Source: Antedon mediterranea (lineage: Eukaryota; Echinodermata; Crinoidea; Comatulida; Antedonidae). Taken from it: a DNA stretch of 64,000 bases. Below the pieces are notes generated by a model, which was not told the origin of the DNA, searched no databases, and saw only the letters and a program-made list of their open reading frames with translations. The translations under genes were made by a program, and so were the position numbers. The stretch is from positions 23,666,288 to 23,730,287 of the forward strand of contig NC_092676.1 in the NCBI RefSeq assembly GCF_964355755.1. The letters run 5' to 3'. This document shows, piece after piece, positions 22,592-36,500 of the stretch (the first letter of the stretch is position 1; each line of letters begins with the position of its first letter).

Positions 22592-23217
22592 CTGTAACAA
22601 GGAATAATATCACTTTATTAATTTTGATTTTGTCCATAGAAGCTATGGAAACTGTACATAGATTAGTGTTATTTCACATTAGGTTAGCCGGGATGCTAAC
22701 GTTTTAGAAGAATGAAAGTTATACTTTGACGATATCATTTCTTCACTTTAAAATGAGATATTAACTCACCACGGGACTTTCGGGTATCCAACACTGATAA
22801 TCTGGGTTAAAAAGAAACAAACATCGTATTAAATCATTGTCATGTGAAAGGGGCTTAAGAGCGATAAATGTGAACCGCATCTAAATGTACGTCTATGAGG
22901 CGATTTAATGTTAGCAAAGAGAGCATTTAGCCTAGCTACTGTATTTACGTACCTGCACTATAGTAGCTTACATCACCTCAGAAGCAACCTTCATATATCC
23001 AATCACTTATGATAACGATTAACTCAGCCTAAGCATTTAGGTGTCATAATAATTAATATCAAAAGCCTACTTAAACTCTTTAGGTAAAATTGAGGGCGCA
23101 CTTACAGTTTAAAACTTTATCATGTTTTGTGATTTTCAGTTTCATTTTCATCATGTACACCTAATGCACACCAAACTATAAGACTTCTATTTCATACTAA
23201 AATCGTTTTTCCCAAGT

Positions 23218-23615
23218 AAAAACTTCACCTTTAAATTAAAACATTTTTGAAAATTACACAAACTTGTTAAAAATTCTCATTTAAACCAAAAAAAAAAAAA
23301 AACTTTGTTCTCAATTACACAAAATGGTTGGAAATTCACCTTTAAAGAAAAAAAGAAACATTTCAAAATTCACCTTTAAACAAACAAAAAAACATTATTC
23401 TCAAGTACTGAAAATTGTTGAAAATTCATCTTTAAATAAAAACATTGTTCTCAAGTACAGGTATACACAATTTTGGAAAATCATCACATTTCAACAACAA
23501 AAATTGTTCTCAAGTACAAACATTGGTGAAAATTCACCTTTAAACCAAATCATTTCTCTCAAGTACACCTTTAAACAAAAACAAAAACACATTATTCTCA
23601 AATACATTAAATTGT
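23218..23615. repeat. Imperfect A-rich repeats, ~50-bp unit
   Basis: The words TTCTCAAGTACA and AAAATTCACCTTTAAA alternate, recurring at roughly 50-base intervals with poly-A linkers. Copies near 23397, 23447, 23507, 23560 and 23597 are clearest. The apparent 97-codon frame across it is a by-product. Confidence 0.65.
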
Positions 23616-26484
23616 AAAAACTTTTCTTTTGTCTTAAGAGATTTTATTTCAAAAGTAGGGGAACGTTCTCCTAGATAATATTTCTTCTAATGCATAATTA
23701 GAAAATATGTGAAACATAAACGTAATAAAAAATATTTACATTCAATTTTTGTAATTATAATTAGTAATACAATACAATGTGAATCAACTTTTACGTAAAA
23801 AAAATAATAATAACCTCTGACCTTCCACACAATTTTTTCTGCATAATTACAAGACCCTGTCTTTATAAGATACATCCATTAATAAAAAAAAAATAGTAAA
23901 AAATCATAGTAACATAAATATTGTTCGGCACCTTTATAAGACGGTTAAAATTATGTAACGCGTTCACACTGTAAAATATAATAAAATTCCTGAAACATTT
24001 TAACATTTTCTTGTTTATACATGCATTTACACTGCTTTCACAAAACATGACAATACACAGTTTCTCTAAGAAAATAAATAACGTATGAACATAAAAGAAA
24101 TAAAAATATATTTTATTTCCCCTATGGTACAACAACAAATATTCGCATATATTGCGATTAGCTTTTAAAAAAACACTAAAACACTTTCTAATAAAAAAAT
24201 TTAAAATTATCTTTACATCTCTCATTTTTTAAATTTGTCTGTATTTGAAATTTTTCCTGCAATTTATTCTCAAATAGGATAAAAAATAATAAATCAAGCT
24301 TTTAAAGTTATTCTTTACAATTTATGATAAACAAATTAATTTAGGCCAAATATCCTATTCAATAAGTAGTTAATTCCAATGCTTTATTATAGCAATAATA
24401 ATAAATATATAAGTTGCAAATGTATATTAATATTCAATCAGTATTTTTTTAACTTTTTAAATCTAAAAGAGTTCCTGGTGTTTCTCTCTGTAATTGAGGT
24501 AAATCTACCCAAATTAATTTTATTTAATACAGCGTAAAAAAAACATAATCTACATCAATAAATATGGAATATAACTATTGCACTAACACTACTTCTTTTT
24601 AACCTACATTCCATGACATTAGCTTTCTAACAAATCCCAAACCACCCTTACATCTACCTTTTCCATTTACAACCCCCACCCTCCCCCTCCTTCCTCAATA
24701 TCCCCAACACCAGTACCATGTCACTTTTTCGATACACAGAATGAATTTTATGTGTACCTTCAACTAAAAATGTATCTGTATTCTCAATTTTAATTTAAAT
24801 CACTATTTTATTATAAATTTAATAAATTATTTAATAAATTATTCATCAAGACCCTACTAATAAATAGTTCCTTCAAAATCAATGGTCCTTTAATTTAATA
24901 TCTTGCAAATTTAACCATGAACAATTTTATTAATGATTTAATCTCCAAATATTTTAATATTCATCTCTATTGTTACCATACACTAAATGTTCAGCTTTCA
25001 CTAAATAAACGGACTCTTTTCTTTATATTTTTAAATAATAATTAAAACACGCTCAGTTGGTGATGAGAAACTAACAAATGAAGTTTGGCACGAGGATTTG
25101 GTGGGATAGAATCATACACACACATTGAAATATTTGATAATATAAAAATATAACAAATAAAAACACATATTCGGAAGACGCATAGGCCTACTTGTACAAA
25201 AGTTACCAAAGGGCATTGACCTTCTAAAATAAGCAGCTCTCTTTAAAAAATATTTGATTCCAACAGAAACAAAATTGACAAAATTTAGCACCAATTACGT
25301 ATATAGAATACCATGTTAAGGTTTTTTTTGCACAATTTTTGTGACACATTCATTAAAAAAGAAAACATTAATTTTTTTAAACTGATAAAATCCTTTTTTG
25401 GTATCAGTCCTATTCTGATAATTCATCAAAATTATGAAATTTTTTAACCTGATCGCTTTCTAAATTTGTACACAGTTTTTCTTGCTAGAACTCAAATATT
25501 TATTCTTCAGAAAATAATATATTACGGATTTGACACAACTTCAATTATGTCACAATAATTAGTATTTTGTAGTTAATCTACTACTATGCATCTTTTCAAA
25601 AATTAAATAAGTCTAATATTAATTTATGTTTCTTCATCTTCAACCGATTCTATATAATAAAAATTCATTTTCACAAAAAGAAGGTAGCACCCATCCAATA
25701 TATGTATAGTATATACAAATAAATAATTACCAGAAAAATGGTCTTAATATTTTTGTCATAATTAGTAACATTAATTAATAATTCATTAATATATTGGTCC
25801 AGAAAAATTCATGAATACATTCTATCACCAAATAATTCACAACTTAGGTAAGCAGATACCTAAAAAAAATGTTTAAATAATATAGACAGACATAATTATT
25901 ATATACCGTACATCAAATTTAAAAAAATTTAAAAGTTTTTGATTATTATTAAATTAAACATCATACGACTAGTTATTACATAATACAAATGGCAAGTTGT
26001 TTTATGATGACATTGTTAATTAAGTTACTGTTTACAATCTAATAATACAAAAACAGAATAATGACATATAAAGAAGTTACACCAGTGACAAGGACCACAA
26101 CTTAAAAACTAACATTTTGCTTTTTATGCATGATAAACCTTCCAAACTTGTATGTCGCCCTCTATTCAGAGCCATACCATTTTGCATAAACATAAATTTC
26201 ATATCGAAATATTAGTTTCTGAATTTAATATTTAAATACAAACATTGCTTAGCTTTCCATACAAAACAGGTTTTTTTTAACAAAAAGTGGAACAAAAATA
26301 TACTGAAATATTGTTATATCAACCAAAAAATTGTCTCCATTTAAATTTTTTTTAAGCCTCCAATAGTAGGTCTAGTGAAAATTAGTGATTAATACAGTAT
26401 TTAAATTTCTGTCATAAAATAAATTAAGAACACATTATGTGACCTTTAACCTCTAAAATATCATAAAAATGATACAAAAATGTT
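23616..26484 (-). other. Probable 3' UTR and downstream spacer of the EVA-1-like gene
   Basis: Very AT-rich, no exon. The 3' UTR must begin at 26484, but its end is not clear; an AATAAA on the - strand near 25500 is one candidate. At about 24650-24715 the - (sense) strand has closely spaced G runs. Confidence 0.4.
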
Positions 26485-27593
26485 CTAGAAGTAACTGTTA
26501 AGGTTCTGTGTTCCTGGTAGATTTTCCCGATTCCAAATATCATTAAAATTACCGAATCCGGGTCCGAGGATATTCTCAAGTGCGTGATCAAGATCAAATT
26601 CTAGGTTTTCGTTCGATTTAGCTGCGGTCGATTCATGTTTTAACGGCTGTTCAGGTTGTGGGTGTTCGTGGCTTAAACCATTCATAGCAACGATATCAGC
26701 TTGCACGCCGCTATCATTGCTCATGGGCGCTAGAACACAGTTTTCCTGGTTTTGGACCGTTCCATTCGTTGGTATTTTTGGAACAGCGCCACTACTAATT
26801 GTAAATTGTTGACGCTGGTCTACCTCTTGTACCGTGATTGGTTGACCTGTAAGCGATGTGCTACGGTCCAGCCTATTAGCATTATTCCCACCATTACGCA
26901 TTGATTTTGGTTGAACAGTTGCGTATAGACCGCTATGTACAGATACAGGTTGCGGTTTACGCGTGGAGTTTATTTTAAATGGATGCTCTCTGGGTTGACT
27001 ATAAACAGGTCCGTTATCATATGAACTCGCACTACGTTCTAATGTCTTATGGCCTCGCCCTAAACCAGGACGATAATGTAAATTTGATGCGTCCATTTGC
27101 ACTCCTGTATCTCCATGCTCAGAGTTTGGTCTACCAGTCCTATTTTGATTGGAATGAGTAAAACTCGTGGTCGCATGAGTTTGAGGAGGACTATCAATAC
27201 TAGCGTACAATCCATGTTCCGTTCTATCCCTTTCTAACGTTGGTATTCGTGTATAGCCGCCGTAACTCCTTTCTGTCGGATGACGACCATCCCGCTCTAA
27301 ACTGTGATGTACACCGTTTTCAACTGGACGATATGTATGTCCATTTTCTGACGAAGCTCGTGAATTATCTTCACGGCTGCTCATATGAGGTGGCGGAGTG
27401 CTCCAAACCTGTGACGTAACTGTGACACGATTGTTATTGTGCTCTCGTCTTTGCAACGTGGATGTGGGAGTCATTGTTCTCCATAGTTCGTTAATATCCA
27501 TTCGATCAGCCTCGTCAATACTTAAATGAACAGTCCTTGGCCGGGAACTGTCCGTACGGTCATTACCACTGCCGGTGGTAGATTGAGTGGCGC
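26485..27593 (-). CDS. EVA-1-like gene, last exon (cytoplasmic tail)
   Basis: Acceptor TTCCCTAAG, then 369 codons to a TAG at 26487-26485. The encoded tail is polar, rich in Ser, Asn, Arg and His, and has loosely repeated parts: TLERD/KTLERS words, and GLYASI and GLYATV around tyrosines that could be phosphorylated. Near the start lies IDEADRMDINELWR, and near the end FDLDHALENILGPGFGNFND, both possible short helices for partners. No known domain is recognised. Confidence 0.88.
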
Positions 27594-30500
27594 CTTAGGG
27601 AAGAACAAATAACGAGACATTATGTTAATTTATAGCATTAAATGAATTTAGAGCAAAATCATAGTGCCTGTCATAATATTGAAGGACTAATAAATGATTA
27701 GTTTTTCATTGCTACTGTTATTAAACTTTTAATAGACGTGATTGGTTTATATATTCAAAATATTATACTGATCATGTCATTAAAGATGTATTGTCCTCCA
27801 AAAATAATATTTAATATTAATATTAAAAATCAGACTCATTGTATAGTTTTTAGACGAAGTTAATCACTTCCATAGGAAAAAACCGAATTTTTTTAAAAAA
27901 AATACAGTTTTCTCTGGTAAATATTTTGTTATTTCGATACAATTTTTGGTCAAAGTAATTAACTAATATGTGACATAAAATGACATATTCAACAAAAAAA
28001 AAAAATTTTTTTCAGGGGCAGTATATCTTTAATGATGAATATGTAGAGATATTAAACTATTAGAGAGTCATGGAGATATCGAATATGGCTGTTGTATATT
28101 TTTGGCCAATTAGATACTCCAGTTTATAGCCACGCCCACTATACGAGAGCATATCACTTGAGCTTCTACCTAGTCAACTCTGTAGTATTTTAGTAATATC
28201 TCTATGTGATAATTCTAGTAGTTTTCTTACCACAGTCAGATGTTGAAGTAACACTTTTTACTTTTTTCTTTAATTTCTTATTTTTCATTTTCAGATCAAC
28301 AATGAAAAAAAGCATTGCTAATATTATGCCTACACATACACCCAATACAACGTACAATATGAACTCCTCTTTATTTTCTGGAAAAAAAAGAGAAGATAAT
28401 TAGTTGTCTACAATTTTTTTCAGTAAATATGTAATGTATTCAACATTGAAAAATAAGTTGTTCCATTAGAACATAAAATGAAGTGTTTATACAGTTATTA
28501 ACAAAAAAAAAATCACATGCTTTCTGTTAATAAATAAGGTCAAAAAGGTTATTCATATATAAAAATCATTATAATAATTTGAGAAAGTTCACATAATTTT
28601 AAATTCTATCTTTAATATTCCTAATGCATTACAGTATGAAAACCTGATATATTGCAATAGTTTAAAGCTTAAGCGCATCGTAAGTAATTTGACCAATAAT
28701 TACGTAATGAATCACATGAACTATTGTATGTAATTGGTCAACAGATTTGTCTTAGGCCTATTAAAGTTGTTGTGTTGGAAACCAAGCTGAAACCAAGCTC
28801 TGTCTACACTATTATCAAACTTGCGGTGCACTTAAGTTTTAAACTATTGCAATATATCAGGTTATCGGAGTGGAGTTGTGGCTTGGTGGTTATGATGCTT
28901 GCTACCACTTCAAGTGTCCTGGGTTCAAGTCCCGTCACATGTCAGGATTTTTTCTAAGGACAAAATTACAACTCCACTCCCAAAGACTTGTAATAAGACT
29001 TTGTTTATGTAAAGCATCTTGTGTATATGTTTGTCTTGTGAACCTCTGAGGGTCCCTAATGATCAGCAATTGCTGGATGGATCACCCTCATTAAATATAT
29101 TACAAAAAAAAATATGGTAGTGGTATACTTTAATATGATAGTGATATGACATCATTATATGTTCATATATCACTTTTTTTTTTGTCACATAAAGTTTGAT
29201 AGCGTAGACAGAGCTTTAGGGTGGCTGGAAAAACTTACTTGCAACATGTCCATATAATGAAAAGAAACTAGTGATGAAGCCTGTACTCAAGTCCGGACCA
29301 TCTTTAGAAGCACCAGTGTCCAAGCCTGTGCCGTTAACACTTATCGCTGAATCTGTAGTATTCTCACCCATCTTTCCTCTGGGCCAGTTGGATACTTTTG
29401 GAGGGTATATGTTAATATCGGGGCCTAGAGAATCACTTCCCTCGGTGTGTGCGTGCTCAATTGCGCCTGTAAGGAATGACACATATAAAGAATAATGAAA
29501 CAGATGCATACAGACATCAGATGTCAAATTATTAGTAATATTGAAAATATGAAGCATGATGACTAATACTGTAGGAATATTCTAATATTCATCACTCATT
29601 TTGAGAATTTACAACCAAAAATCAAAATAGCAATGGATACTTTTATAAGAAGAATACATTAGCAATAGAAGAAATGAGAAAAACAACTCAAAGCTTATTA
29701 CGGCCGAGTGTGCTTGAGTATAATTATAGTCTCTATTTTAGGTTAAATTTGATCACAAAACTTGGGTAACTCCATCGTAATCCAAGTATATTGCAAACCT
29801 ACGCGAAATTCCATACCCACACCTGCCGGGAAAATACTTAGTTGTATTCAATACTATTATATAATTTCTCCATGTTTTATTATTATTCGTAATCAGAACA
29901 ATAAAGAAATATATTTTAATTGAAAAACAAAAAACAACTCCATTTCACTTTTGGCAAAATAAATAAAAACCAATCGGCAAAGAGCATTTTGCAATTAAAC
30001 GAAGTCAAACAGATTAACTGTGTGTACAGGAGTGCTCTAAGATAGATAAAGCGCTGAGATATCGAGAAAATGATATAGTATTAACCTAGCATTTACAATA
30101 ACTAACACACTCGGTACTTAAGAACGGCAAATGAAAGTCTGCACATAAGCAAAGTGATTCAGCTTTCAAAGTAAAGTGAATATAATCAATAAAGCTATTT
30201 TACAATTTCACATTTTTTGATTTGCATTAAATGTAATTGATTTTGTTAAACTGGGCCAAATCAACATTACAGACTGTTTTCTTTGTGTTTCTGCATTGTA
30301 CACGAGGAAAACAGGAGCCTGAGATACTTTGATCTTGTGTTGCAGGCAGACTTTCAATTTGTATTTTTTCGGTTGTACCAATTAGGCTGACCGGTTTCAT
30401 CGGTACAAACTTTCATTTTATCATTTGCTAAAAACCACACCCAAATGCAAAGTAATTCATAAAGATATAGCATACAACTTCCCACTTTTAACCTCCTTTC

Positions 30501-33500
30501 TAAAATTTTTATCCATGTTTTAAATCTACATTAAAACGCAGGAAGAAGGGGAGAAAAGAAATATACTTTGAAATAAGTAAGTACTTGATATACATTCATC
30601 ACACAGATACAGTAAAATATAAGATTTAGCATTTACCACAGAGCAATGATTAAACAAGCAAAGATAGCCAATATATTAAAGTCACGCACTAAGCAGCATC
30701 GCTAGATGCGATCTGACGATAAGTTATGCTGATTTGATGGCAAGATCGTTGCAAACATCAAGAAGAAGGTACACGTATTGAAGTAAAGAGGTACTTGAGC
30801 AGTGTAAGATAAATCAACTCAACTACACAAGTACATAATAAATGAAAATTGCCTGGCATGAAGAAGACTATTAAAATTTGTATTTCACACTGTCCATGCA
30901 TATGGCATATTATGCTAATTTGCGACTTCAAATAAAATGCATAGTACTGTAGTAGATGATGGTAATCATAATTTTCTCCAGTTAATAATAATACTTGTAT
31001 TAAAATTAGCAGTAATCGGCCAATTCTGCATATTAATTGGACTTATAATAATAGATAATAACATGCATACTATACTACTTCTTGAGAATGTATACTAGAG
31101 CTAATATATTATATCTATTCCTGTTTTTGTTATATATTTCTTGCCTTTAGGCCTATGGCTATATCATTTAAAATTTATAGTTTTTGCTATCACATTGAAA
31201 GCAGCCAACTTATAATTATGTTTTACTGGTAACCCAATATTTTCATATCAATTTATAACCTCATAAAATCGGAGGTTCACATCAGGATTTCCTTAATAAC
31301 AATCATGTAGTGTTGTATTGCTAAAATCAAATAGTTGTATATTTTAAATGTAAGTTAAAACGTTTAACAAGTTACCTTGTTTAAAAGTCTAGACGCATTA
31401 AAACTATGTTGTCTCTGGGTGTGTTTCATTTTGTGGTAGTAATGTTGTGATTAGGTCACAACGCAGGAAACAGACCATGTATTTCCTTGGTTAATAAAAC
31501 ATAGGCCTATAGAATAACATTGTGTCTGAGTGGATCAAATGTTGTTTCTTTGTTGTTATAACCATCATATAGATAACATAAACGTTTACAGGGATCAAGG
31601 CAATCTAAAAGCGGAATGCTGAGCTACAGAGATCTAAGGGTTTATCAGTTCCACGATCATTAAAGGGTTATACGCCCCTTAATAGACACTGTGCGCCGCG
31701 AAGTGTATGTACATAGTACAGTACTATTGGTATTTGTCGCAGCCAGACAAGATCAAAGGACTGTTACTAAGTTCCTATCTTGGCAAGGTGAGCTCACCAG
31801 TGTCCTGTTGTTAGATTGCCTTGCATGGATTAAGCTTTTACTTCTGATCAGAGTTATATCAGAGGTAACGATGGTATAAATCCAGATCTCACAAACAAGC
31901 AGTTACATTGGATGGCATAACTCGGATATGATTTGAATCTGCGTAAGCGTGAATAGAACCACTTAACTCTTGTATAAGCTTTGGAATAGTTAAAATATAT
32001 ACAATTGTATATTAAGCTTTAAAAATCTAGTACATCGTATTTTGATCATCACATCACTGTAATGTCATGATCAATTGACATTTGGTAATGTTAAATAATA
32101 CACCTTAAAGGTAAATGATGTCAGACAGTCTTTCCTGCCACTTTACAGGTAAACACTGTCTACTATGATGTCACATTTTAGGAATTCTCTCAAAATAATC
32201 TGCCAATCTGTAATGTGCCTGCTTGGGGATAGAATTAATGAAGCAGGTAGTCGACAACAGTGGGTCTCTCAAGTGATTTCCATTAAGGAGAGGATTAGGG
32301 GAAAAGCCTGTAATTTGCCAATTGCTAAGCTGGTCTAGGTTGTAATTGTGCTAAAACCTCAAAGGAAGTTGGTCACATTACTGACTGTATTATTTGTTGT
32401 TCAATCAGCTTGAATAAATAGGCCTACATATAGTTCCCAGATTTCCTTGTTTTTATCATTTCTATAATTTAATTAATTTCAGTATATCACCAGGTGGTTT
32501 AGAATTAGTTTTCTGCCTCTTAATTTATATTTCATACAATTTGTAAATATTACCAAAATTAATCATATTTATTAAAATTTCCAGGTGGTCTCTATGTTTA
32601 GCCCATTATCTCTCTAGTCTGAAGACTTGTACAGTTTTTAGAGTCCCAAGGCAATTTTTTCTTGTCTAAAAATTAACAATGCAGCTCCCATGATTGTATT
32701 GGTACACTTTACTCTATTTACCTCCTTGTCACGTCTGTATGTCAAAAATGTCTGGTGTGACATATTTTTCAAATGAATTGTAGGTCATAGACATACATGC
32801 AAAATGGCTTCTCTACATGTATAAATATATAAAGAGTAGAATTATACAAAATCTATAGAATGACCCATGCCATTACAGACTGACCCTAACTAACATGACC
32901 CACCTCAAAATTTCACCCACTTTTAATTTCAAGAGTTATGTGAATTTAAGACATTCAAACAACATATACCTAGTAGCCTAGAACCCCTCCTTAAGGACAT
33001 CTCTATTACTGAAAAGAAATGAGGGACAATAACAAGATTTTGGCCAATCTGTATACAGGGGAAACCCCTATAAGAATGTTCTACTGTACTAACAAAGCAA
33101 ATACATAATTTAACATACAAAATATTGCACACAAAAGCATTGCTATTGTAATTGACTATGTAAGAATTAAATTATCAAAAAAAAGCATAAAATATACTGT
33201 AGAGAACCAGTTACTAATACTAATTTTTTTAATGTAAAAAAAACACGTTATTTATGACAAATTTCATGCAGAAAAAAATCATGGACTCTTTGAAAGGAAA
33301 TATCCACCCACTTTCATGTTCAGAAGTACCTTTCTAAAATTCTACCTATAGAAAAAAAAAACTATAATGAAAAAAAAAATACCTGTAATTGAAACAATCA
33401 GTACTGCTTATCTATTCAGAGCCAACAGCGAAGTGTTTTTTTTTACGCCATTTGACCATCTTAATATATAATCTACCAAGAACCACTTCCTAACTGTTCA

Positions 33501-36500
33501 TCGTTTGATCTTTTTTATGTAAACATTCTACACTTTTACTGTGAAAAACACAATAATTACCTCCAGGAAAAGGAAGATAACAGATTTGATGTCACTTCTA
33601 TTGGCTTAATTAAACAAAGTGTTTATTATCTTGTTATAAATGATCTTTTAGAAATGACCTAATTATCGATATTACTCCCTTATTTCAAGTAAGTATACTG
33701 TTTTATAGGATGATATTAGTGTGGGTAACGAGGAGCTTCCAACTCTTTAAATTATTGACCCCAGAATGACCCTTAGTGCTGTCTGAATACACCCCAAGAT
33801 TTTAGAAAATTAAAAGTACAATTATTATATTATATAATAATTATATGTAATGCATATACAGTATGCAATTTATGACAAATATTTATGTAATAACTAATCA
33901 CACGACATGGGTATAAAAAATACTTAATAGGCCTACCTTAAGGGGACAATATTGGGACACAAAAATAAAGGTTCCTACTTATTAAGTGTTTTCCCTGAAT
34001 AGGACTGGTTGTTGTGTTAAAATGTATAATCTTGCCTTGTTCATTTCATAGGAAAATGTCCTCTTGAATAGGAGTGGCCCCTTCATAGACGTGTCTCAAA
34101 GAAGGGGTGCTATATACAGTGTTGTTATAAATACTACAGTAATTTAAATGTATTTTCTTTACTATGTAAGTGAATCTTAATATGATCATGAGATTCAGAA
34201 TATAATAAATATGATAATGAAACAGAATGTATGAATTTCTACAAATTTAACTTTTCGCCTAATGTTCTATAATGTCATTTTGAATCTATCACGATCTGTT
34301 TACGATGTTGGTCACACACGCAAATCACATACACGGTAGCATCTTATCTTGCTTCCGCAGAGATAAGCATGTTCCAGGAAAAAATAATGTCTGCTAATGG
34401 TTTGCTGATCACTACAACATTTCCTGGCATTGTTGTATTAGTAAAGCACACTGCGTTTCAATTATACAGTAATGGCCGGCCAGAAAGGTTACAATAACCA
34501 TTAAATGTAACAACATGACATCAAACAAAAATATATAAATGACAAATAATTTTGCACTTAATGGAGCGCCCAAAGTCTGCGCCGTAAAAGGGAAAGTAAA
34601 AAGTAAAATTAATAAAATCTAGAAGGAAAAAATGAGTTTATATTTTACATAAAGGAACAAAATGCAACCGTATGTCTCAAATTTGCGGTAGAGAGTGGGT
34701 AATTGAGGTGGATAAGGGTAAGGTGATGGGTGGTAGTTGTTGAGGTGGGGTGGTTGAGGTAGGGGAGAAAGTTCAATACAATGCATGCTGTCATTTTCAA
34801 TTATCATAAACAAATTAATTTTTTCAACATCAATAGTATAAAAATATAAAATATATAAATAAATTACTATAAATATTTGAAAAATTTGTTTACAAGTTTA
34901 TTAAACTTGTAAACACATTTTTCAAATATATATCTAGTTCATATAAATATAGATTAAATTCAAATTTTAAATGAATTTTCACCATCAAAAGATCTGAATG
35001 TTATTTATAAATTGAAATAAAAATATGTAAATAAATAAAGTAAAATATTTAGAAAAATAAGTTTAAAAGTTTAATGTATCTAGTTCCTAAAAATCCAGCT
35101 TAAACTCAGATTTGAAAATTACTTGTGAATAAAGCATTACAACCAGAAATACTGTGCAAACTTACTGAGTAAAAATACAAGAAATCAACAGAATTATTAT
35201 CTCCAGATTCCATAAACCACTTCACCTTTTCTCAAAATCAGATAATTATATTAATATTATTAGTAAATATCAAACATACTATTATATATGTCAGTCAGAA
35301 AACGAAGTCTATTTACAAATAGTACGTAATCTCACTCTAATCCAATGATTGTTACGGACATCATCATTACCGTCATGACACTTTAAAAGTACGTAGTACA
35401 CCGAAAGAGGAAGTAATTCTACCACGAATAACTTTTGATATTTCCTTTCATCCTTGGTAGGCCTACTAGTGGAATAGTTAGTAATGATATGGTAGCGATT
35501 AAAGATTATTAAATAGCTTTTAGATATCCTTCAAATAATCAACAATATTATCATATCTATTTCTTCTAAGGAAGTGTATTATTATGATTATAATATTATT
35601 GCATATCGTACAAGTATTATTATTAATGCGACTGTAAGTGGCTGATGACAAATATATCAAGGACTCGATTTGCGGGAATTTCATCATTTACGTAGAACAT
35701 TAGAAGCGATATAGTATCATAGCAAAATGGTTCGTAAAGTGTGGTACGTATGGTGAGTGCAGCGACGGGTTCATGCCACAGCAATAGCCTTTTTCAATAA
35801 TTACACTTAAGTGAGATACTGTACTTTCCTTAAATATAAATATTTAATTATTTCCCTTAAGGGGTTTTCACTTTTAAGCCTAAGTGTGATTGCTGAATAC
35901 TAGGCCACCGGTCATGAGAAAATTGATATAATCAACTTTGTTAAAACAAATCCATTTTAGCAGGTTCCTGTCCCACATCACTAGTATCCATGTGGGCAAT
36001 TTCCATTTATATTTAGCATGTTAATCTCACTGGGATTTTCAGACTCGTATCCTGGATGGACATACACTTTGACCGCCATTCCTAGTATATTCCTCATGGA
36101 TTTTATTGTAATGCTATATAATTTTGTACATTTGCCAATAATGACAAAGAGGTATGCTGAAACTTCTTGAAAAGAGATTACACAATCACAAACTTTCCTC
36201 TTCAATTAAATTATTTTATTCTGTCAAGTAATCTGGCTCAAGCATTGTTTTGCTTGTCACATATATATAATAAAAAAATTAAAAATATGATAAAATGGAT
36301 AAACTACAAACAATACAAAACCAAGGGATAAAATAACGAAACCTGCCCTATGCAACTAACATAGTGTAAACACGATAAAATTAACTTTTAGAAAGAATAG
36401 TGTAAAGCTACTCTGTCTACACTATCAAACTTTATGTCACAAAAAATATGATTTGCCCATGTACATGATAAAGTCATATCACTACAATATTTAAACATAC

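Noticed and set aside
28878-28940. Possible tRNA gene (box A and perfect box B)
   Set aside because: No matching acceptor stem or anticodon arm could be drawn; the downstream body and a second related copy show it is a SINE.
31691-31879. 62-codon + strand frame in the 7.2-kb intron
   Set aside because: Starts with GTG, lies next to a dispersed repeat and shows no protein-like features.
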